Positions 26,740 through 34,810 of a DNA stretch of 64,000 nucleotides are shown here, piece after piece. Both the position numbers and the translations under genes were made by a program. The stretch's first letter is position 1; the number at the start of each line of letters is the position of its first letter. Under the pieces are notes generated by a model, which had not been told where the DNA came from, made no database searches, and worked only from the letters and a program-made list of their open reading frames with translations. The stretch is taken from the NCBI GenBank assembly GCA_028874215.1, contig JAPPLF010000042.1, positions 1 through 64,000 on the forward strand, in the 5' to 3' direction. The DNA is from Acidobacteriota bacterium (GTDB lineage Bacteria > Acidobacteriota > UBA6911 > RPQK01 > JAJDTT01).

Positions 26740-27489
26740 TCACTTCGTCGTATAGCCTCCGTCGGCCACCAGAACAGCGCCGGTGACGAAGGAAGCGTCG
26801 TCGCTCACCAGGAAGAGAATGCAGTTCGCCACCTCGTGCGGGTCGGCGAACCTCTCCAGCAGATTGCTTTTGCGATAGGGCGCCAGGTGTTCCTCCGGCA
26901 CGCCGTCCAGCATGGGAGTGTTCATGGAGCCGGGGCAGACCGTGTTCACCCGGATCCCCTCCAGGGCGTGGTCATGGGCCATGCACTTGGCCAGACCGAT
27001 CAAGCCGTGCTTGGAGGCGTTGTAGGAAGCCTGTTCCGCGTTGGACACCACGCCGGAAAGGGACGAGATACAGACGATGTTCCCCGATTTCTGCTTGCGC
27101 ATCTGCCGGATGGCGTACTTGGAGCAGAGGAACGGGCCCTTCAGATTGACGCCCAGGACGAAGTCCCAATCCTCCTCCGTGGTCTCAGGAACCGCCTTCT
27201 CCACCTGGACGCCGGCGTTGTTGATGAGGATGTCGATCCGGCCGAAGCGGGCGACGGCCGCAGCCATGAGGTTGCGGGCGTCCGTGGCCGATGAAACGTT
27301 GGTTTTGACGAAAAGGGCTTCGGTTCCGGAATCCCGGAGAGATCGGACCACGCCTTCTCCGGCCTCCAGGTTGATGTCCGCAATGACCACTTTGGCCCCT
27401 TCGGCCGCAAAAATCCTGGCCGTAGACTCCCCCAGGCCGCTGCCGCCGCCGGTGATGACCGCCACCCTGCCGTCCAGTTTTCCGGGCAT
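26740..27489 (-). CDS. Short-chain dehydrogenase/reductase
   Basis: 249 aa from the ATG at 27489, with AGAGGA upstream. The open frame to 27645 adds nothing family-like. Landmarks are the cofactor loop TGGGSGLGES, NNAG near 87, the Ser of SSLSG and the catalytic YNASK. An Asp after the second strand (ADINLEAGEG) favours NAD over NADP. It ends with the usual TGAVLVADGG. It probably oxidises a sugar-derived or secondary alcohol. It sits in one cluster with a VOC protein, and a sugar ABC importer is divergent, 209 bases away. Confidence 0.88.
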   Translation of the reverse strand: MPGKLDGRVAVITGGGSGLGESTARIFAAEGAKVVIADINLEAGEGVVRSLRDSGTEALFVKTNVSSATDARNLMAAAVARFGRIDILINNAGVQVEKAVPETTEEDWDFVLGVNLKGPFLCSKYAIRQMRKQKSGNIVCISSLSGVVSNAEQASYNASKHGLIGLAKCMAHDHALEGIRVNTVCPGSMNTPMLDGVPEEHLAPYRKSNLLERFADPHEVANCILFLVSDDASFVTGAVLVADGGYTTK

Positions 27490-27698
27490 GCCGTGTTCCT
27501 CTTTTCGCGCCGCTTGCCCCCGTTCGATGAGGCGCTCCGATTGAATGGGTTCGACTTCCGGACCGGTCCCCCCGGCCCCTTTGGCCAAGCCGTCCCGGAC
27601 TCGACCCAAGGTATTGAATCCGGTGCCGTGAGGCAAGCGCGTCACGGTTTCGGGCGATCTGCAAAGGCCTTCCGAATCATGGTAGTGTCCCGCTCGTT

Positions 27699-28676
27699 GT
27701 GACTCGATGCCTGGCGTTCCTTTTCTCTCTGTTGCTGCTCTGTTCGTGCGCTGCCCCGGGTCCCGATACCCCCGCCGACGGCCGCCTGAGGATCGCCTTT
27801 ATCTCCAAGTCCTACACCGATCCCTTCTGGCTGGACGCCATCGACGGCGCCCAACGGGCGGCCGAGGAGAGCGGCGTGGAGCTGCTGCTTTACGCCGCCA
27901 AGAGCGAGACTCACGTCGTGGAGCAGGTCCAGATCGTGGAGAACATGATCCAGATCGGTGTGGATGGCATCGTCTTGGCGCCCTGCGACTCCAACGCCCT
28001 GGCGCCCGCCGTGTTGAAGGTGAACCAGGCCGGGATACCGATCACCGTCATCGACACCGGGATAAGCGAAGGAGCCATCGTCACCTTCGCGGCCACCGAC
28101 AATGTCCTCTGCGGCACCATGGCCGCCGACCGTCTCGCCGACCGCCTGGGCGCTCAAGGGAAGGTGGGAATCATCGCGTGTCCACCCAACATTCTGCCCT
28201 GCCGGGAAATCCTGAAAGGATTCGAGGAGGGGCTCGGCAAATATCCCGGTTTGGACTTGGTGGGATCTCCCCTGGGGGTCCCGTTTTGCGACCAGTCCTT
28301 CAACGCCACCACCGATCTGCTGACGGCGCATCCCGATCTGGACGGTCTCTACATCATCGGAGGTCCCGCTGTGCTCTGCGCCGTCCAGGCGGCCGGCGCC
28401 TTCGGAAAAAACCTCGGCGGCGACCTGAAGGTGGTGGGCCGCGGCTCCATCGGCAAGGCGGGGATGGGCGAACTGGAGGCGGTCAAGCGTGGCGAGATCG
28501 ACGCCATGGTCGCCCAGTTTCCGGCCAAGATGGGCTATTCCGGCGTCGACAGCATCGTCAGGTACCGCCGGGGAATCGAATCCCCGCCATTCACCGACAC
28601 CGGCGTCGTGGTGGTGACGAAGGAGAACGTGGACGAGTTCATCCGGCAGATCGAGAGCGGGGAGCCGCTCCTGTGA
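27699..28676 (+). CDS. Sugar ABC transporter substrate-binding lipoprotein (RbsB-like)
   Basis: 325 aa from a GTG at 27699. The signal LAFLFSLLLLCSC ends at a lipobox cysteine. It has the two-lobed fold of ribose/galactose binding proteins: RIAFISKSYTDPFWLDAIDGAQRA at the start, then GVDGIVLAPCDSNALAPAV and YIIGGPAVLCAVQAAG. It overlaps the ATPase gene by 4 bases (GTGA) in a three-gene operon. The sugar cannot be told from sequence. Confidence 0.88.
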   Translation: MTRCLAFLFSLLLLCSCAAPGPDTPADGRLRIAFISKSYTDPFWLDAIDGAQRAAEESGVELLLYAAKSETHVVEQVQIVENMIQIGVDGIVLAPCDSNALAPAVLKVNQAGIPITVIDTGISEGAIVTFAATDNVLCGTMAADRLADRLGAQGKVGIIACPPNILPCREILKGFEEGLGKYPGLDLVGSPLGVPFCDQSFNATTDLLTAHPDLDGLYIIGGPAVLCAVQAAGAFGKNLGGDLKVVGRGSIGKAGMGELEAVKRGEIDAMVAQFPAKMGYSGVDSIVRYRRGIESPPFTDTGVVVVTKENVDEFIRQIESGEPLL

Positions 28677-29476
28677 GCGTGCCGGAAAGCGTCCCCGGAA
28701 GCACGACCGCTCTCCCTGCCCGGGGGGAAGCCGGGTCAGCGCTGCTGGAGGCGGTGGGCGTCACCAAGCGATTTGGCGCGCTGACAGCAGTCGATGGAGC
28801 CGGTCTCACGGTCGGGCGCGCCGAGATCGTTGGCCTGGTCGGCGGCAACGGGGCCGGAAAATCGACGCTGATCCACCTCATCTCCGGCGTCGATCGACCC
28901 GATGGGGGACAGTTCCTCATGGAGGGCCGCCCGCTTCGACCGGGAAGTCCCGCCGAGGCCCGTCACCACGGAATCGAGACCGTATACCAGGACCTGGCGC
29001 TCCTGGGTGAGCTGGACGTGACCGCCAACATTTTTTTGGGACGGGAGTGGCGTCGGGGCGTCCGCGGGCTCCGCTGGCTGGCGGAGAAGTCCATGAGGAC
29101 CAAAGCGGAAGAGTTGATCCGCGAGCTCGGCTACGACTTCGGCGCCGCAACCCGGGTCCGCTACCTTTCGGGGGGACAGCGGCAGGCGGTGGCCCTGGCC
29201 CGCGCCCTTCTGGCCCGCGCCAAGCTCATTCTCATGGACGAGCCGACAGCGGCTCTGGGAGTCGCGGAGACCCGAAAAACGCTGGATCTCATCCGGAAGT
29301 TCCGGGACAAGGGGGTCTCCCTGATCGTGATCGGTCACGAGTTGGAGGACATCTTCTCCATCGCCGACCGGATCGTGGTCATGCGGAAGGGGGCGACGGT
29401 GGCCGACCTGAGGACCCGTTCCACGAATCAGGACGAGGTCGTCAGCCTGATGCTGAAGGGACCGCGTCCCGTCTGA
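28673..29476 (+). CDS. Sugar ABC transporter ATP-binding protein, single cassette
   Basis: 267 aa from the GTG at 28673, sharing GTGA with the stop of the binding-protein gene. Walker A GGNGAGKST, the signature LSGGQRQAVAL, Walker B LILMDEPTAAL and the switch His (VIGHE) are all present. Only one cassette is present where RbsA or XylG have two, so it should work as a homodimer, as in the FrcA type. It is separated from the permease gene by 2 bases. Confidence 0.9.
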   Translation: MSVPESVPGSTTALPARGEAGSALLEAVGVTKRFGALTAVDGAGLTVGRAEIVGLVGGNGAGKSTLIHLISGVDRPDGGQFLMEGRPLRPGSPAEARHHGIETVYQDLALLGELDVTANIFLGREWRRGVRGLRWLAEKSMRTKAEELIRELGYDFGAATRVRYLSGGQRQAVALARALLARAKLILMDEPTAALGVAETRKTLDLIRKFRDKGVSLIVIGHELEDIFSIADRIVVMRKGATVADLRTRSTNQDEVVSLMLKGPRPV

Positions 29477-29478
29477 AC

Positions 29479-30486
29479 GTGAATTTGAGAGGCTTCCTGC
29501 CAGATTTCATCTCCGGCTCGAGGGGCACGGGACTCCCTCGAGGATTGCTGAGGCTCACCCGGTTCAAGGCGTTGCTTGTGGCCACCCTCATTCTGGTGGC
29601 CGTGGTGTCCATGATCTCCCCGGTCTTTCTCACCACCCGCAATTTCCTCAACATCCTGGAGCAGCTCTCCATCAACGCCATCGTCGCAGCCGGTATGACC
29701 TTCGTCATCATCGCCGCCGGGATCGACCTCTCGGTGGGGTCCATCCTGGCCCTGGGGAGCATGGGAGCGGCCGGACTCCTGGTCTCGGGGATCCCGGTTC
29801 CCGGGGCCATCGCGGGCGGAGTGCTGGTGGGAATCGCCGCCGGCGCGGTCAACGGGATCGCCGTGGCCTACGGCCGGATCCCGGCCTTCATCATGACCCT
29901 GGGAATGCTCAACGTCGCCCGGGGCACCGTCATGTTTCTCACCAGCGGCAACTCCATCGTCGGTTTCCCGGAGACTTTTCTGTTCCTGGGCAAGGGGCGC
30001 ATCGGTCCGATCCCGGTTCTGGTGCTGATCACGGCGGCGGTCTACCTGATCGGCCACCTGGTGCTGGTGAAGACCCGCTTCGGCCGCTACACCTTCGCCA
30101 TCGGAAACGATCCCGAGACGGCCCGCCGCCTGGGGGTTCGCGTCAAGCGCCACCAGTTCCTGCTCTACGCCATGAGCGGCGGCCTCGCTTCCTTCGCGGG
30201 GATCCTGCTGGCGGCCCGACTGAATTCCGCCCTCACCCTGGCGGGGACGGGGGCGGAGCTCGACGTCATCGCGGCCGTGGTCATCGGGGGAACGAGCCTG
30301 TACGGAGGCCGGGGCTCCATGCCGGGGACGCTGCTGGGAGTGATCTTCTTTCAGATCGTCCGCAACGCCCTGAACATCCTGGGCATCTCGGTATTCGTGC
30401 AGCAGATAGCCGTGGGCGCACTGCTCAGCTTCAGCGCCCTGGCTGATTTTCTCTACGACCGCTGGGGACGGCAGGAAGGGAGTTGA
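29479..30486 (+). CDS. Sugar ABC transporter permease (RbsC-like)
   Basis: 335 aa from a GTG at 29479, directly after the ATPase stop. It has about ten hydrophobic segments and the family motifs AAGIDLSVGSILALG and AVVIGGTSLYGGRGS. It completes a binding protein, ATPase and permease set in transcription order. The end converges on the aldolase gene with 16 bases between them. Confidence 0.9.
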   Translation: MNLRGFLPDFISGSRGTGLPRGLLRLTRFKALLVATLILVAVVSMISPVFLTTRNFLNILEQLSINAIVAAGMTFVIIAAGIDLSVGSILALGSMGAAGLLVSGIPVPGAIAGGVLVGIAAGAVNGIAVAYGRIPAFIMTLGMLNVARGTVMFLTSGNSIVGFPETFLFLGKGRIGPIPVLVLITAAVYLIGHLVLVKTRFGRYTFAIGNDPETARRLGVRVKRHQFLLYAMSGGLASFAGILLAARLNSALTLAGTGAELDVIAAVVIGGTSLYGGRGSMPGTLLGVIFFQIVRNALNILGISVFVQQIAVGALLSFSALADFLYDRWGRQEGS

Positions 30487-30502
30487 ACCGGGTAACGGGG
30501 TG

Positions 30503-31291
30503 TCAGCCGTTCTCGGTCTTCCCGGATTGGGAAGCGCGAAAGGTTTCCAATGCGGACTTGGCCCCGCCGACAAGAAGGCTGTAATCGCTCCCGTAGCCCA
30601 GGAAGGTGAATCCCTGTTCCAGGCGGTGAGCCAGGTCGTCCGGACTCCCGACGCCGATGCCGATGGCCACGCCGGAGTCCCGGCCCACCTTGAGAGCCTT
30701 GTCGATCACGGCGTCCGTCTCCGGGTGCGGCTGACGCCTGGGGTCCACGCCCAGAGCCAGCGACAGGTCCCACATGCCCATGTAGAGCAGGTCGACTCCG
30801 GGCACGGACGCGATCCGCTCCAGGTCCTCCACCGCCTCGGCCGTCTCCAGCAGCAGGCCCACCAGGATGTTTTGGTTGGCCCGTTCCAGGTAGTCGTCGT
30901 AGTCGAGGGTGTAGCGGGACGCCCGCAGGGGACCGAACCCGCGGTTTCCCTCCGGCGGATAACGGGTGGCGGCCACCGCCGCCTCCGCCTCCTCCACGGT
31001 CTTCACCATGGGGACGATGATCCCCATGCCGCCGATATCCAGAGCCTTCTGGATGGCGAACAGGTCCGAGGGCGGCACCCGGACCATGGGCATGGCGCCG
31101 GAGCCGTCGATGGCCATCAGCATGCGCTCGACCTGAGCCGAATCCAGGGCGTTGTGCTCGGTTTCGACCAGCAGCCAGTCGTAGCCGCAATAGGCCAGCA
31201 GTTCGGCCACGGGGGGACTTCCCAGTCCCAGAAAACAGCCGACGGCAGTCTCGCCCGCAATGACCTTCTGACGAACCCGGTTTTCCTGCAT
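30503..31291 (-). CDS. HpcH/HpaI family aldolase
   Basis: 262 aa from the ATG at 31291, with GGAGG 8 bases upstream. It matches the class II pyruvate aldolase fold: GCFLGLGSPPVAELLAYCGY, DWLLVETEHNALD (His base), MVRVPPSD, the metal Glu region LLLETAEAVED and VPGVDLLYMGMWDLS with the metal Asp. The reaction is probably the reversible split of a 2-keto-3-deoxy sugar acid or similar into pyruvate plus an aldehyde. Placement next to a sugar importer and an SDR supports a sugar-acid route. Confidence 0.85.
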   Translation of the reverse strand: MQENRVRQKVIAGETAVGCFLGLGSPPVAELLAYCGYDWLLVETEHNALDSAQVERMLMAIDGSGAMPMVRVPPSDLFAIQKALDIGGMGIIVPMVKTVEEAEAAVAATRYPPEGNRGFGPLRASRYTLDYDDYLERANQNILVGLLLETAEAVEDLERIASVPGVDLLYMGMWDLSLALGVDPRRQPHPETDAVIDKALKVGRDSGVAIGIGVGSPDDLAHRLEQGFTFLGYGSDYSLLVGGAKSALETFRASQSGKTENG

Positions 31292-31377
31292 ATGAGAATG
31301 CCTCCGTTGAGAATCGGTCCGCAGAAGATATGGGACCGGGAGAGGTGTGTCAAAGCCGTCCGGGTCGACCGCTGAGT

Positions 31378-31395
31378 GGCGTCTTTCCAACCGCC
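31378..31395. repeat. Degenerate intergenic palindrome
   Basis: GGCGTCTTTCCAACCGCC matches the palindrome at 7971-7990 in all but a few positions, including the TTTCC centre. Pairing of its arms is imperfect. Confidence 0.4.
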
Positions 31396-31459
31396 GAAAA
31401 TTGGCCCGTGCCGAATCGGGACCCCTGTTTTCCGGTCCGGTCTGCTGACAGTTGCCGGT

Positions 31460-31894
31460 TCATACCGGAATAATATGGACTGCGCTCAGTTCCTCCCGCG
31501 CCAGGAGACTGGCGAAGCCGGAATCGAATGTGGCCAACTGACCTCCATACTGAATCGCCAAGGCCAGGAGCACGGCGTCGGAAATCTGGCGATATCCCTG
31601 GATTCTCCTGAGGATTCCTGGCGGCAGATCGGCGATGGAACGATCCATGGGCCAAAAGGAATGCGATTCCAGTTCTCTGAGCTTTCCCAACAGCCGAATG
31701 GCATCGGCGGGTGTTGCTGCCTGTTTGACCGCGGACGGATTACATGAAACGCGAACGAATCCGGCTTCGGTCAGGGGACAGGTGGCCCATCCGTCGCTCC
31801 GGCCCCCCGTAAACCAAGACTGCGCTGCATCATGATGTACGTGGTTGGGCCAAGTCAGAGCAATGAGAACGTTGACGTCGAGCAAGCGGGTCAT
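31460..31894 (-). CDS. vapC: PIN-domain ribonuclease toxin (VapC type)
   Basis: 144 aa from the ATG at 31894, which shares ATGA with the antitoxin stop. Acidic sites can be placed at Asp6 (RLLDVNVLIAL), the Glu in LTEAGFVRV, the Asp in ISDAVLLALA and the Asp in TFDSGFASL. The TRLLDVNVLIALTWPNHVHH start is typical of this VapC branch. An active RNase is expected. Confidence 0.85.
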   Translation of the reverse strand: MTRLLDVNVLIALTWPNHVHHDAAQSWFTGGRSDGWATCPLTEAGFVRVSCNPSAVKQAATPADAIRLLGKLRELESHSFWPMDRSIADLPPGILRRIQGYRQISDAVLLALAIQYGGQLATFDSGFASLLAREELSAVHIIPV

Positions 31895-32115
31895 GGCCAA
31901 TCGCTGAGAGCTCTTTGCACGTCCTCACTCGTGATCGGGTCAGTCCCGGCTTCGACGCGAAAAACCGGAATGCCGTCATCATCGCTGGTCCGGGTCCGCC
32001 TGAATCCACGCCTCGCCAATACCGACAATGCGCTCCCGAGGCTGACTCCTTTCCTCGCTGCGAGTGCCCGCGCCACGGCCAGCACATCGTCATCTATGGC
32101 AACTGTGGTTCGCAT
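31891..32115 (-). CDS. vapB: Ribbon-helix-helix antitoxin (VapB type)
   Basis: 74 aa. The N-terminus MRTTVAIDDDVLAVARALAA is a ribbon-helix-helix DNA-binding fold, and the C-terminal part (ITSEDVQRALSDWP) should bind the toxin. The start lies 3 bases from three tandem 8-bp repeats that look like its own operator. Confidence 0.83.
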   Translation of the reverse strand: MRTTVAIDDDVLAVARALAARKGVSLGSALSVLARRGFRRTRTSDDDGIPVFRVEAGTDPITSEDVQRALSDWP

Positions 32116-32118
32116 AAG

Positions 32119-32142
32119 AACATCATAACATCATCACATCAC
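32119..32142. repeat. Three tandem 8-bp repeats before vapB
   Basis: AACATCAT, AACATCAT and CACATCAC run head to tail without gaps, 3 bases from the antitoxin start codon. Ribbon-helix-helix repressors bind such tandem sites. Operator role inferred. Confidence 0.55.
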
Positions 32143-32439
32143 CTTACCGAACCTTCGAGACCTTCAGTTATCCGATCCGGTGCCACCAGCGCTAATGGCA
32201 TACCAAGAGTACGGAAGAGAGAAAGGGGTTTCGAAGCGGGTGTGCCGGAGTCGGAGGCATGACGATTTGCCCGTTTGGGAGCCCGACGGCGTCGGTCGCG
32301 GCTATGTTGCCTGAGGGTCCTGCCTTATCATCTCATCGAGGATGGTTCCTCCTGGTTTTCTTGGAGTCACGCCTCGATTGAGCCGGGTTCCGTCGGCCGA
32401 GAGACCAGGCGGATTCCTGCCGGTCCGGATTGCAATGCC
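32143..32439. other. Intergenic stretch, nothing evident
   Basis: No gene, hairpin or convincing promoter was seen between the vapB operator and the TPR gene. Some open frames cross it, but they are continuations of the TPR frame upstream of its likely start. Confidence 0.4.
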
Positions 32440-33588
32440 ATGGTGAGTCGCATCCTGTTGCTCTCGACGATTCTGCCGGTGGCCATGGCAGGACGGGCCG
32501 ACGGACAAGAAACTGCGGTTCAGAGGCAGTTGCAGGACGCCATTGCGGCGGAGCAGAGAGGCGATTGGCAGGCGGCCGAAAAAACTTACAGCAGCATCCT
32601 GAAACTGCACCCCCAACGGGCCGACGTCATGGTCCGGCTGGGGCTGGTCTATCAGCACCGGGGCAGGTTGGAACCGGCCGTCGACGCGATCCGGAGCGCC
32701 CTGACTCTCGACCCCGAACTCCCCGGCGCCCATTTTTACCTGGGCCTCGCATATTTCGGCCTGCGCGGCTACGCCGAGGCCGCAGGGGTCCTGCAGGAGG
32801 CGATTTCCCGGGATCCGGAAAACGTCAAGGCTCAGGTCCATTTGGGAGCTTGCTTCCTGGCCCTGGGGCGGGTGGACGAGAGCATCGGACACCTGGAGGA
32901 GTTGACGCGTGTCCATCCTCGGGAACTGGAAGCCTTGCAGACACTGGCCCAAGCCTATCTGACCAAGGGCAACGACGACGGCTTCAACCGGACCATCGCC
33001 CGGGTCGACGAGGTCGAACCCGATTCCTTCCGGTCCCAGCAGCTCCGGGCCGAGTTTTTCGCCGCTCGAAGGCGTTTGAGCGAAGCGGCGCAGGCGTATG
33101 AGAAAGCGGCCGCCCGGAACCCGAACGCGCCGGGAGTGAACTTCGCTCTGGGGGACATCTACTTCGAACTGGGGGAATACGACAAGGCGGAGCCGGCGCT
33201 GCGGAAGGAGCTGAGAATCGATCCGCATCACCCCATCGTCAACCTGGAGCTGGGAATCATCAACAACTCGCGGCGCCGGTTCGACCAGGCGATTCGGCAC
33301 TTGGAGACGGCATTGCGGGCGGACGGCCGGCTCACGGACGCCTACGTGGCGCTTGCCTCGGCGTTCGTGGCCAAGGGCCGGCTGCCGGCCGCCGAAGGCG
33401 CCCTCCGGCGGGCGATCGCATTGGCTCCCCGGGATCCGCAGCCCTACTACGAATTGGCGCAGGTCTTCCGGAAGCTGGGGAGGATGGAAGATGCCCGGGC
33501 CTCGTTGGAACGCTTTCAGAGGTTGGAAGAGGAGGAGAACCAGGAGCGGCAACGCGCAGCGGAAGGCCTGTTGCACAGTAACCCGTGA
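32440..33588 (+). CDS. Exported tetratricopeptide-repeat protein
   Basis: 382 aa from the ATG at 32440, chosen because it directly precedes a signal peptide (RILLLSTILPVAMAGRADGQ). Earlier in-frame codons code for Trp/Arg-rich sequence without it. About nine TPR units of 34 residues follow (for example ADVMVRLGLVYQHRGRLEPA), filling the protein. A Glu-rich helix ends it. TPRs bind partner proteins, and no enzymatic part is present. Confidence 0.8.
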   Translation: MVSRILLLSTILPVAMAGRADGQETAVQRQLQDAIAAEQRGDWQAAEKTYSSILKLHPQRADVMVRLGLVYQHRGRLEPAVDAIRSALTLDPELPGAHFYLGLAYFGLRGYAEAAGVLQEAISRDPENVKAQVHLGACFLALGRVDESIGHLEELTRVHPRELEALQTLAQAYLTKGNDDGFNRTIARVDEVEPDSFRSQQLRAEFFAARRRLSEAAQAYEKAAARNPNAPGVNFALGDIYFELGEYDKAEPALRKELRIDPHHPIVNLELGIINNSRRRFDQAIRHLETALRADGRLTDAYVALASAFVAKGRLPAAEGALRRAIALAPRDPQPYYELAQVFRKLGRMEDARASLERFQRLEEEENQERQRAAEGLLHSNP

Positions 33589-33659
33589 CGCGCGGCCTCG
33601 CGGGGATGCTCGAGGCGTCCACTGGGCCTCGATCCGGGCGACTGCTTCTGCTACAGTTT

Positions 33660-33675
33660 GTGAACAATCGTTCAC
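33660..33675. promoter_or_regulatory. Palindrome upstream of the binding-protein gene
   Basis: GTGAAC-AATC-GTTCAC is a perfect six-base-arm inverted repeat about 100 bases before the start at 33774. It could be a repressor site. Confidence 0.4.
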
Positions 33676-33773
33676 GTTCATTGTGTTCCATATTGTATTG
33701 AGTCCAACAATATCCCTGGTTGGAACTCCGAGTTGGAGGTTGGAGCGGATATTCACTTCATAGGAGGTCTCTG

Positions 33774-34643
33774 ATGCGAAGAAAGCACGTTGTGAGTGGC
33801 TTGGTCGTGGTTGCCCTGGTTGTCGGGGTCAACACTCCGGCGATGGCCCAGATTTTCCCCTGGTGGTCTTTTGACAGCGTCCTCGATGAGGTCCAGGACC
33901 GTGGCACGATAAGGGTCGGTCTTGGTCTGTTCGAGCCGTGGTCGCTCTGCAACAACGACGGCGAACTGGTCGGTTTTGAGATCGATGTCGCGACCAAGTT
34001 GGCCGCGGACATGGGGGTCGAGGTTGAATTTGCGCGGACGAACTGGAGCTACATCATTTCCTCACTGATCGCTGAGGATTTTGACGCCATCATCAGTGGC
34101 ATGACAATCCTTCCAAGCCGCAATCTCAGGATCAATTTCACCTCACCGTACAACATGACCGGCGTCTATCTCGTGGCGAATACAGCGCAGACCATGGACT
34201 TGGAAACGTTGGAAGATTTCAACAGCGCCGATGTCACGATTGGGACCCGGAGGGGAGCGTCGTCAATCCCTGCGATCGAGAACGTATTTCCCAATGCTAT
34301 GATCGAACTCTTCGATACGGACACCGAGATCCTCGATGCCGTCGTGGCCGGTGACGTCCATGCCGCGGCAGCGTTCGCGACAACACGCAACTCATGGGTC
34401 GAAGCCAACCCGGACACCCTCCACCTGCCGAGCGACGATGCCTTTGGGTCGGAAGCGTTGGCGATGGGGATACGGAAGGGCGATCTCGACACCCTGAATT
34501 TCCTCAATGGCTGGATAACGGTCAACGAGGCTAGTGGCTGGCTCGAACAGCGCCGCCAGTATTGGTTCGAGGGCACCGAGTGGGAGGATCAGAGGGCTAC
34601 CGATCCGGACGTCATCGCTGCGTGCGATCAGTCCTTTCTGTAG
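33774..34643 (+). CDS. Amino-acid-type ABC substrate-binding protein (SBP family 3), orphan
   Basis: 289 aa from the ATG at 33774, with a strong AGGAGG site. The signal peptide is cut after NTPAMAQ. The family-3 fold shows in RGTIRVGLGLFEPWSL, ELVGFEIDVATKLAADMG, DFDAIISGMTILPSRN and GTRRGASSIPAIE. The binding-site Arg is probably in SRNLRINFTSPY. No permease or ATPase gene is nearby. By eye, base and codon use is slightly less GC-biased than its neighbours, so recent transfer is possible. Confidence 0.86.
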   Translation: MRRKHVVSGLVVVALVVGVNTPAMAQIFPWWSFDSVLDEVQDRGTIRVGLGLFEPWSLCNNDGELVGFEIDVATKLAADMGVEVEFARTNWSYIISSLIAEDFDAIISGMTILPSRNLRINFTSPYNMTGVYLVANTAQTMDLETLEDFNSADVTIGTRRGASSIPAIENVFPNAMIELFDTDTEILDAVVAGDVHAAAAFATTRNSWVEANPDTLHLPSDDAFGSEALAMGIRKGDLDTLNFLNGWITVNEASGWLEQRRQYWFEGTEWEDQRATDPDVIAACDQSFL

Positions 34644-34654
34644 CCGGCGTTATT

Positions 34655-34696
34655 GGGAGGGCATGGGCGGCGGCTGTGCGGCCGCCGCTCCCTCCC
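34655..34696 (+). terminator. Stem-loop after the binding-protein gene
   Basis: GCGGCGGC-TGTGCG-GCCGCCGC (34667-34688) is a perfect eight-base stem, flanked by GGGAGG and CCTCCC that can also pair. It begins 12 bases after the stop. There is no T run. Confidence 0.5.
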
Positions 34697-34703
34697 ACTG
34701 CCG

Positions 34704-34719
34704 GGGACAGAAATGTCCC
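34704..34719. repeat. Intergenic palindrome
   Basis: GGGACA-GAAA-TGTCCC has six-base arms. It is similar in arms to the GGGGGAC...GTCCCCC palindromes but has a different loop. Confidence 0.45.
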
Positions 34720-34810
34720 TGGTCCTCTCGTCGCGGCTAACGAGAGTTCTTCGATTCCTCGTATTCTTCCAAATCATCCTACGCGGGTTGTTGTAGAATA
34801 GTCCGCAACG

